Source: Methanobrevibacter sp. (GTDB taxonomy: Archaea; Methanobacteriota; Methanobacteria; Methanobacteriales; Methanobacteriaceae). From it: a DNA stretch of 64,000 nt. Every line of letters starts with the position of its first letter. Positions within the stretch are counted from its first letter, which is position 1. Positions 55,673 to 62,322 of this stretch are shown one piece after another. The translations under genes were made by a program, and so were the position numbers. The notes under the pieces are model-generated. The model searched no databases and was not told where the DNA came from. It saw nothing but the letters and a program-made list of their open reading frames with translations. The stretch lies in the NCBI GenBank assembly GCA_017434525.1, contig JAFRFD010000078.1, positions 1 to 64,000 on the forward strand, read 5' to 3'.

Positions 55673-55726
55673 AACCTCAAAGTGTTATAATTAAAATATT
55701 ATAACATATGGTATATATAATTATTC

Positions 55727-56674
55727 TTATTCAAATAACCAATCTACAGAGAGATATCTTTCACCATTGTCCGGTAAGATAGCAATTATTCTTTTGCCTT
55801 TGTTTTCTTCTTTTTTAGCCAAATCTAAAGCTGCCCAAGTTGCTGCTCCGGAGGATATACCTGAGAATATACCTTCTTTTTTAGCAAGGGCAAGCAAAGT
55901 GTTTCCAGCATCCTCATTTGCAACCGGAATAATTTCATCAATTACGCTTTCATCGTAAATTGAAGGAACAAATCCTGCACCGATACCTTGGATTTTGTGA
56001 GGTCCTTTTTCTCCTTTACCTAAGGTTTGGGAGTCTTTTGGTTCAACTGCAACAATTTTTATGCCTGGAACTTCTTCTTTTAACACTTTACCAATTCCAG
56101 TGATTGTTCCACCAGTACCTACACCACCGATAACGATGTCCACTTTACCTTCAGTGTCCCTTAAGATTTCCTGGGCAGTGGTTTCAGCGTGGATTTTTAC
56201 ATTGGCAGGGTTGTCGAACTGACCTAAGATAATGGAATCCGGAGTGTTTTCGTTGAGTTCTTTTGCTTTTGCAATAGCTCCACCCATTCCATCAGCACCA
56301 GGAGTCAAGACAATTTCCGCACCTAAAACGCTTATGAATTTCCTTCTTTCAATGGACATGGTTTCAGGCATAGTTATGATTAATTTATAACCTTTTGCAG
56401 CGGCTGCAAATGCAAGACCAATACCTGTGTTTCCACTGGTAGGTTCGATGATTGTAGCGCCTGGCTTGAGCAGGCCTTTTTCTTCTGCATCTTCAATCAT
56501 TGCAACTGCAACACGATCCTTTACACTACCTGTTGGGTTGAATGATTCGACTTTTACATCCACTTCAGCTTCTAATCCTTCAGTTAAATTGTTTAATCTT
56601 ACGATTGGAGTGTTTCCGATAGCATCAGTGATGCTGTCAAGCACTCCTCTTTTTAATTTTGGTATATTTGCCAT
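55727..56674 (-). CDS. cysK: Cysteine synthase (O-acetylserine sulfhydrylase)
   Basis: 315 residues. PLP enzyme making cysteine from O-acetylserine and sulfide. The PLP lysine is K52 in NPTGSVKDRVAV; the substrate loop is EPTSGNTGIGLAF and the phosphate loop GGVGTGGTITG. First gene of the cysK-cysE-regulator operon. Its promoter carries two perfect ATAAC-N4-GTTAT palindromes. Confidence 0.95.
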   Translation of the reverse strand: MANIPKLKRGVLDSITDAIGNTPIVRLNNLTEGLEAEVDVKVESFNPTGSVKDRVAVAMIEDAEEKGLLKPGATIIEPTSGNTGIGLAFAAAAKGYKLIITMPETMSIERRKFISVLGAEIVLTPGADGMGGAIAKAKELNENTPDSIILGQFDNPANVKIHAETTAQEILRDTEGKVDIVIGGVGTGGTITGIGKVLKEEVPGIKIVAVEPKDSQTLGKGEKGPHKIQGIGAGFVPSIYDESVIDEIIPVANEDAGNTLLALAKKEGIFSGISSGAATWAALDLAKKEENKGKRIIAILPDNGERYLSVDWLFE

Positions 56675-56739
56675 GATTTATTTCTCCTATAATATTAATT
56701 GTTTTTAATGGTATATTAAAAGGGTTATTTTGAAGTTAC

Positions 56740-56809
56740 ATAACAGGTGTTATTATAACTATTGTTATATAACAATGTTTTACTTAATAAATGTTTTGGT
56801 ATGACTAAA
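56740..56809 (-). promoter_or_regulatory. cysK promoter with ATAAC-N4-GTTAT palindromes
   Basis: Two perfect copies, ATAACAGGTGTTAT (56740-56753) and ATAACTATTGTTAT (56755-56768), lie back to back; a degenerate third begins at 56769. They sit just downstream of the TATA box (CATTTATTAAG, about 56782-56792), so a bound protein would block start-site access. TTTTGGTATGACTAAA (56794-56809) sits just upstream of the TATA box, exactly as before metY. Confidence 0.75.
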
Positions 56810-56824
56810 AAAATAGTTTGTAAT

Positions 56825-56925
56825 TAATGTCCTATTGTAGAGAAAAACTCCACAATATTCCACATAAACATTAATTTAATACATTTCCTTAAGAGGTTCC
56901 TCTAAAAAGAGATAACTCCCTTATT
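56825..56925 (-). ncRNA. Putative small RNA, tandem family copy 1
   Basis: A strong TATA box (AAGTTTATATATTG, 56945-56956) precedes a stretch of about 100 bases with no open frame. It ends in a 10 bp hairpin, TATTGTGGAG / CTCTACAATA with loop TTTTT (56833-56857), enclosed by an outer stem ACATTAAT / ATTAATGT. The 5' part has AGAGG-AA-CCTCT. Copy 2 (57065-57167) matches in the hairpin and in the 5' part, with the outer stem kept. Start and end points are estimates. Confidence 0.5.
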
Positions 56926-57064
56926 TAAATTATATTGAGAAAGACAATATATAAACTTAATTATTTTAAAAAAAGCAAATAGTGCTCATTAATTAAAAAT
57001 TCTCCTTTAATTATCCCAAATATTAAATATAAGATTTTTAGAAACAAATTAAAAAAAATTAATA

Positions 57065-57167
57065 AAAATTAATGCCTTATTGTAGAGAAAAACTCCACAA
57101 TACCCGTCTAGACATTAATTTAATTGTATATCCTCAAGAGGTTCCTCTAAAAAGAGATAACTCTCTC
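57065..57167 (-). ncRNA. Putative small RNA, tandem family copy 2
   Basis: Same design as 56825-56925: TATA box at about 57190-57200, 5' segment with AGAGGAACCTCT, 10 bp terminal hairpin at 57078-57102 identical to copy 1, and an outer stem of 7 bp (CATTAAT / ATTAATG). The transcript is followed by a T-rich run (ATTTTTATTAATTTTTTTTAA), a likely terminator. The copies are about 245 bp apart. No protein is encoded. Confidence 0.5.
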
Positions 57168-57213
57168 ATTTAATTATATTATGAAATACAATATATAAAC
57201 TTAATTATTAATG

Positions 57214-57314
57214 AAAAAGGACAACTGAATAGTGTTCCTCTAAGGGAAAAGCCTCACAGAACGACGGTTGTTCTTAAATGACTATCATCGATATTGATTT
57301 TTCTCAATTGTCCT
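57214..57314 (-). ncRNA. Structured element closed by AGGACAA / TTGTCCT
   Basis: On the minus strand AGGACAA and TTGTCCT form a 7 bp stem around about 83 bases and are followed by TTTTT, so the 3' side ends like a terminator. Inside, AGAAC-N7-GTTCT forms a further stem. The enclosed segment is less A+T-rich than its surroundings. It lies downstream of micro-ORFs and could be the 3' structured end of that transcript or a separate RNA. I could not match it to a known riboswitch. Confidence 0.4.
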
Positions 57315-57351
57315 GGCGGAGATGAAAACTGAGTTAACTATACTCTATTAA

Positions 57352-57525
57352 TTAACAGGGAAAAAATAGTCTCAAAATTATTAAAATATTGAAACCATAG
57401 GTTCCCAATAAGAGTATGAATAACTCCATTTGTTTCTCACCTCCAGAAGATATACACAGAGTACCACAACAATCGCCCAAGGAAACTGCAATGATTGAAG
57501 AACAAATATGTGAAATACGAATCAT
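57352..57525 (-). CDS. Possible micro-protein (57 or 25 residues), hydrophobic C-terminal half
   Basis: An open frame starts MIRISHICSSIIAVSLGDCC and ends in a hydrophobic helix (MELFILLLGTYGFNILIILR). AAGGAG lies ten bases before the first ATG. A second ATG at 57429 has a stronger site (GGAGGTGA, nine bases upstream) and would give a 25-residue, single-helix peptide. Which start is used, if any, is unknown; the setting between a strong promoter (57639) and a structured RNA favours an expressed transcript. Confidence 0.35.
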   Translation of the reverse strand: MIRISHICSSIIAVSLGDCCGTLCISSGGEKQMELFILLLGTYGFNILIILRLFFPC

Positions 57526-57598
57526 ATCTATTCATCTCCTTATTTAGAAATTGAAGCTTTTAACTATGTAATATATTCTATAACCTACAATTTAAAGC

Positions 57599-57656
57599 TT
57601 GTTGAAGCCACTTCGTAAAATTGTGGTGAAAAAACCATAATATATAAACTTTTTGG
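57599..57656 (-). promoter_or_regulatory. Repeated promoter-leader element, copy 2
   Basis: Plus-strand CTTGTTGAAGCCACTTCG to AATATATAAACTTT, matching 27229-27285. On the minus strand it has a TATA box (AAGTTTATATATTATG) and a downstream hairpin GAAGTGGCTTC. It would drive the micro-ORF and structured element at 57214-57525. Confidence 0.55.
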
Positions 57657-57682
57657 AAGTTAATAAAAAAAAGAAGAAAAAA

Positions 57683-58312
57683 TTATACGTTTTCATCAAA
57701 ATAATCGCAGATATCAGTGCAGGGACAAATCTCACACTGAGGTCCTATCGGTTTGCAGATATTCTGACCGAACTGGACCATCAAATCATTCAATTTAATC
57801 CACAAGTCTTCGGGAGCAATCTTACATAGCTCCACTTCAGTTTCCTCAGGATCTTTCGTATCTACCAATCCCAATCTATTTGAAATTCTGTGAACATGAG
57901 TATCCACCGGAATAGCTGGAAGCTCAAAGGCAAAGACCATTACACAATTAGCTGTTTTTCTTCCAACACCTGGAAGCTTGACAAGCTCCTCAACAGTGTT
58001 GGGAACCTCGCCACCATATTCGTCAATTAGAATTTGTGAAACTTCAACAATCCTTCCCGCCTTGACATTGTAAAACCCGGCAGGACGAATCAGCTCTTTG
58101 ATGTCATCGATTGGAGCATCCACAACTTCATAAATGTCCTTGTATTTGGAAAATAGGTTTTCAGTAGCCTGATCAGTATTCTCATCCCTTGTTCTTTGAG
58201 ATAAAATTGTTCTGACCAACACCTTATAAGGATCATGGTCAAGAAATGTTCTAATATCAAAAGTGTTGTCAAGCTGATTTACAAGTTCAATTACCCTTTC
58301 TTCCTTATTCAC
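57683..58312 (-). CDS. nth: Endonuclease III (DNA glycosylase/AP lyase)
   Basis: 209 residues. Base-excision repair of oxidised pyrimidines. The helix-hairpin-helix is in [17 protein letters not shown], with the catalytic Lys in GRKTAN and the Asp in [15 protein letters not shown]. The C-terminal 4Fe-4S Cys are [17 protein letters not shown]. Overlaps the end of aroA by 4 bp, so it is in that transcript. Confidence 0.94.
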   Translation of the reverse strand: MNKEERVIELVNQLDNTFDIRTFLDHDPYKVLVRTILSQRTRDENTDQATENLFSKYKDIYEVVDAPIDDIKELIRPAGFYNVKAGRIVEVSQILIDEYGGEVPNTVEELVKLPGVGRKTANCVMVFAFELPAIPVDTHVHRISNRLGLVDTKDPEETEVELCKIAPEDLWIKLNDLMVQFGQNICKPIGPQCEICPCTDICDYFDENV

Positions 58313-59628
58313 TCTACCAACTCCAATTCAAATCCAAGTTCCGCCATCGATTCTATGAAATTAGGAAATGACACGTCAAAGACTTCCCCATTTGTAATTT
58401 CAATGTCATTCTTAAGACCTATTAAGCTGAATGCCATTGCCAATCTGTGGTCTCCGTGTGAGTCCACAATACCTGATGATACTCCACCAGTTATGCTCAT
58501 TCCATCTTCCCTTTCGACCAACTTACAACCCAATTTTTCTAACTCACGACAGGTAGTATCAATTCTGTCAGTTTCCTTAACCCTCGCATGGGCAACACCA
58601 GTAATATTGGTTGTGCCTTCAGCCATTGCTGCCAGTACCGCAACAGTAATTAATAAATCAGGAGCATTGGACAAATCAACATCAATAGCTTTCAGATTGC
58701 CTACAGATCCTATTTCAACATAATCCTCACCACGGACGATTGTTGCACCCATTTTCTGCAGGATATCCAAAATCACCTTATCTCCTTGCTTTGAATCCCT
58801 AAATAAGTTTTTGATTTTGGCCTTGCCTCCATTGATGGCTATCAATGCCAAAAGATAAGAAGCGGATGAATAGTCCCCTTCAACAGTATAGTCACAGGCA
58901 ACATAATCCTGCTTTTTAACCTTAAACTCATCAATTCTGCAGCTTTGATGTTCCTTATCGCAGGTTTCATGCTTCAGGTAATATCCCTTTAGTGTCTTAA
59001 CGCCGAATTTTCTCATGATATCCAATGTCATGTTAACATAGGGCTTTGATTTGAATTCGGGCAAAACATATAATGTAACGCCCCTTTCGGATAAAGGGGA
59101 AGATATCAGGATTGATGAAATAAACTGTGAGCTAACGTTTCCATAAATGTTGGTTTGCCCGCCAACATATCCTGGTTTTATTAATATTGGTGCTTTTTCA
59201 TTATCTTTTAAAGATTCTGTTTCGATTCCTAAAGGCCACAATGCATTCATCAGCAATCCCATTGGACGGGTTTGGAGAGACTCATCGCCGGTTAATGTAA
59301 CTTCATTATCGCTTAAAGCGGCCACTGATGTCATTAGTCTCAATGTGGTTCCGGAGTTAGCCAAATCAATCGGTTCTTTTGATGAATTATGTAACCTACC
59401 TCCAGTTCCGACAACCTCCAAACAGTCATCGGTTCTATTGATTTGTGCACCCAGCGCCTTACAAACCCTGATTGAAGCCAAAGTGTCTTCTGAGTAAAGC
59501 ATATCATATAACTTTGAAGTGCCTTTAGCCAGTGAGGCTAAAATGACTGCCCTGTGAGAATAGCTTTTGGAAGGAGGTGCCTTGACAACCCCACCTATTT
59601 CTGAAATATTTTTAACCTTTAGAATCAT
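58309..59628 (-). CDS. aroA: 3-phosphoshikimate 1-carboxyvinyltransferase (EPSP synthase)
   Basis: 439 residues. Sixth step of the shikimate pathway. Landmarks: [20 protein letters not shown] (Lys and Arg for PEP), [13 protein letters not shown], and [13 protein letters not shown] near the C terminus. A Cys-containing insert ([17 protein letters not shown]) at about residue 215 looks unusual. Together with aroD in this window it serves aromatic amino acid synthesis. Confidence 0.95.
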   Translation of the reverse strand: MILKVKNISEIGGVVKAPPSKSYSHRAVILASLAKGTSKLYDMLYSEDTLASIRVCKALGAQINRTDDCLEVVGTGGRLHNSSKEPIDLANSGTTLRLMTSVAALSDNEVTLTGDESLQTRPMGLLMNALWPLGIETESLKDNEKAPILIKPGYVGGQTNIYGNVSSQFISSILISSPLSERGVTLYVLPEFKSKPYVNMTLDIMRKFGVKTLKGYYLKHETCDKEHQSCRIDEFKVKKQDYVACDYTVEGDYSSASYLLALIAINGGKAKIKNLFRDSKQGDKVILDILQKMGATIVRGEDYVEIGSVGNLKAIDVDLSNAPDLLITVAVLAAMAEGTTNITGVAHARVKETDRIDTTCRELEKLGCKLVEREDGMSITGGVSSGIVDSHGDHRLAMAFSLIGLKNDIEITNGEVFDVSFPNFIESMAELGFELELVE

Positions 59629-59672
59629 TTTATCATTAATATTTTTAATTTAAATTAATAATATACTTAACT

Positions 59673-60239
59673 ATGAAAGAAATTGACAAACTAAAAGCGG
59701 GCCTTGAATATTGTTACAGCGATGAGGAAGTATATGCGCTTAAGGAAAACGCAATCAGAAATTGCGAAACATACAATTCAATTGACGGAACCGACAGGCA
59801 AAAACAGCACGATTTTCTAAAAGAAATGCTTGGAGGAGTGGGGGAAAACGTTTGGATTGGAAAGGGATTCAATTGCGACAACGGGAAAAACATTTTCATT
59901 GGAGATTACTTCAACTGCAACTTCAATGTTACCATTTTGGACATTAAGGAAGTTCATATTGGAGACCACGTCATGATTGGACCTCATACATTGATTACCA
60001 CAGTCGGCCATCCATTGTCACCTAAGGGAAGGCGTGGGGAACTGGCACAAGCCAGTGAAATCAAAATAGGCAATGACGTGTGGCTTGGAGGAAACGTGAC
60101 AATCCTTCCGGGAGTCACAATCGGAAATAATGTAGTCGTTGGCGCAGGATCGGTTGTTACAAAAGACATACCCGATAATTCCCTGGCCGTGGGCGTTCCT
60201 GCAAAAGTAATTAGGGAAATTGAAAATGATGTTGAGTAG
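59673..60239 (+). CDS. Maltose/galactoside O-acetyltransferase-like protein
   Basis: 188 residues. Hexapeptide acetyltransferase of the LacA/Maa group: N-terminal helices (KLKAGLEYCYSDEEVYALKE), then left-handed beta helix with VMIGPHTLITTVGHPLSP (catalytic His) and GNDVWLGGNVTILPGVTIG. The acceptor sugar is unknown. It is divergent from aroA. The 294 bp after it hold the TATA box of the next gene (ATTTATATATC, about 60477) and nothing else I can support. Confidence 0.88.
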   Translation: MKEIDKLKAGLEYCYSDEEVYALKENAIRNCETYNSIDGTDRQKQHDFLKEMLGGVGENVWIGKGFNCDNGKNIFIGDYFNCNFNVTILDIKEVHIGDHVMIGPHTLITTVGHPLSPKGRRGELAQASEIKIGNDVWLGGNVTILPGVTIGNNVVVGAGSVVTKDIPDNSLAVGVPAKVIREIENDVE

Positions 60240-60533
60240 GAGATGAGAAAGGAACCCCAAGTGATTAGGATTTAGGCAAAAAACAAGAAATCAAACCCCA
60301 CTAATATAATTAATACAAATCCCAAAAAGAAACAAAAATAGTAATTGTCTCATCTCCAATACCTATTTTAGTAATAAGTCATATTTATACTTTAAATTGA
60401 GAAATGACAATATTTACATCGTTTTAAAATAATTTAAAGCAATTACAATAATGATTTTGAAAAAATAAAATATCAAAATTTATATATCTCTAATAATAAT
60501 TTAAACACATATAAGACAACTCGGGTGTGTAAA

Positions 60534-61715
60534 ATGGATGTTCAAACAAAAGAAAAACTGAAATTGGCTCAAAGATATAAAAAAGAAAAGAAGTATGCTG
60601 AATCAAAGGAGATTTATGATAAATATTTTGAAGAAAATCCCGAAGTGTTGACCGATTGGGACAAAAAGACATATGCCTGGGACATTTATTACCTGTATCT
60701 GCAAAACCCCACCGACAAGGAGGAAATGTTTGAAAACCTGGAATTGCTATGTGAAATTGCAGTCCAGGAAGATCAAAGAAAAAATGACAAATACCCATGT
60801 CCATACACATTATCCTTTTTAAAAAGCATGGATTACTTAAACAGAAACGGAAAATTTGATGACGTGCTTTTACTTGCAGATAAGATCAATCCAGAATTCC
60901 TAAGTGAAAAACCATCAGAATTTAACGGCCAAACATATCCATCAAACAAGGAAAAGTTCTACAATATCCTGACCAAAGCGCTAATTAAAACAGATTATGT
61001 CAACGAAGGGTTGGAAGCCTGCCAGGAGGCCTTGAAAATCGAAACATTAACTGATGACATATGGTTTAAATGGAGAATTGCAAAGGCCCAAAAAGAAATT
61101 GGAGAATATGACGAGGCCCTGAAATGTTTGGATGAACTTTCAAACAAAAAACAGGACTGGTTCATCTATGCGGAAATGGCCGACAACTATTATTTCAAAG
61201 GGGAAAACGAAAAATCACTAGAATACGCCATTAAAGCTGCATTAAGTCCAGGCCAGGCCGAAAGCAAAGTAAATCTCTACTCTTTATTAGGAGAATTACT
61301 GGAAGATGAATATCCTGAAGAATCAATTAAACATTACTATTTAGAATACAGCGTAAGATTGAATAAGGAATGGGGAATTGATGAGAGATTAGAAGAAAAG
61401 ATTGAGGAAGCCGGACTGGATAGTGAAAATACTGAATACTGGAAAATAGAAAAGGAGCTTAAGAAATTCTGGAATGAATTGAAATTCAAGGACCAACAGC
61501 CACAATACGGAATAATAAGCAAAATTCTACCTCATGGAAAAGCCGGTTTCATACAAGCCGAAGATGGAAACTCATATTACTTCAAAAAATTTGAATTCAA
61601 AGGAGATTTCTCAGAATTTAATGAAATGACAAGTGTCAGTTTCTATCTTGAGGAAGGATATGACAAGGCAAAAGATGAAGTTAAAATGAATGCGGTAAAT
61701 ATCCATACAATTTAA
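60534..61715 (+). CDS. TPR protein with C-terminal cold-shock-like domain
   Basis: 393 residues from the ATG at 60534, with GGGTGTG a few bases upstream. Tetratricopeptide-like helices cover about 1-290 (KLAQRYKKEKKYAESKEIYDKYF is repeat 1; QKEIGEYDEALKCLDEL another). The last 65 residues (GIISKILPHGKAGFIQAEDG, then YYFKKFEFKGD) look like a cold-shock/OB fold that binds RNA. No membrane segment. A small protein of this kind could be an RNA-linked scaffold; function unknown. Confidence 0.75.
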   Translation: MDVQTKEKLKLAQRYKKEKKYAESKEIYDKYFEENPEVLTDWDKKTYAWDIYYLYLQNPTDKEEMFENLELLCEIAVQEDQRKNDKYPCPYTLSFLKSMDYLNRNGKFDDVLLLADKINPEFLSEKPSEFNGQTYPSNKEKFYNILTKALIKTDYVNEGLEACQEALKIETLTDDIWFKWRIAKAQKEIGEYDEALKCLDELSNKKQDWFIYAEMADNYYFKGENEKSLEYAIKAALSPGQAESKVNLYSLLGELLEDEYPEESIKHYYLEYSVRLNKEWGIDERLEEKIEEAGLDSENTEYWKIEKELKKFWNELKFKDQQPQYGIISKILPHGKAGFIQAEDGNSYYFKKFEFKGDFSEFNEMTSVSFYLEEGYDKAKDEVKMNAVNIHTI

Positions 61716-61725
61716 TTGATACAAT

Positions 61726-62322
61726 ATGAACTCTAGAAACATTCAAATCCTGATTAATATTTCAATAATTATCTTGGAAATAGTGGGTTTCATATTAGTT
61801 ATTCAAGACTATGGAATATATAATTTAGAATATTATACCGAAGATAGTAATTTCATCTTATTATTATCTTCTATTCTTATTTTAATCTATTTAACAAAAA
61901 ACAAAGAACTGCCCTCATGGTTGAAGTCATTTAGATTCATTGCAGTCGTTTCAACCACATTAACCTTCGTAATTGTTCTAACAGTATTATCCTGGGCAAG
62001 TGACATGGGATTACACACATTGCTATTCTACAGAGGATTATTTTACCACCATACCATTTGCCCTATTTTAGCTATAATCTCATTTAGCTTCATTGAAAAG
62101 TATGACAATCTAAAGACCGTTCAGGGAACCTATTTTACATTATTCTATGCTCTAATATTAATTCCTTTGAATATTTTAAAAATAGTAAATGGACCCTATC
62201 CATTTTTAAGAGTTTATGAACAGTCATTTTTGCAATCAGTCTTTTGGATAGTTATTATTTTTGCAATAGTTTACTTAATTGCTTTAATTTTAAAAAAAGT
62301 TAATGGGAAAGTAATTATCTAA
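61726..62322 (+). CDS. Six-helix membrane protein, Pr6Pr-like
   Basis: 198 residues with six hydrophobic segments: about 8-26, 42-57, 68-88, 105-120, 135-152 and 172-190. The conserved-looking parts are YYTEDSNFILLLSS (residues 35-48), RGLFYHHTICPILA (about 105) and GPYPFLRVYEQ (about 160), a pattern like the Pr6Pr family of unknown function. It lies 10 bp after the TPR gene and its stop overlaps the convergent valS stop by 8 bp. Confidence 0.7.
   Translation: MNSRNIQILINISIIILEIVGFILVIQDYGIYNLEYYTEDSNFILLLSSILILIYLTKNKELPSWLKSFRFIAVVSTTLTFVIVLTVLSWASDMGLHTLLFYRGLFYHHTICPILAIISFSFIEKYDNLKTVQGTYFTLFYALILIPLNILKIVNGPYPFLRVYEQSFLQSVFWIVIIFAIVYLIALILKKVNGKVII

Noticed and set aside
56825..57200. 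CRISPR array
   Set aside because: Only two units about 245 bp apart, each with internal structure and its own promoter; no short repeat/spacer pattern.
57214..57314. Fluoride, TPP or SAM riboswitch
   Set aside because: Conserved cores of these classes (such as CTGAGA with its partner segment) are not found; kept only as an unnamed structured element.
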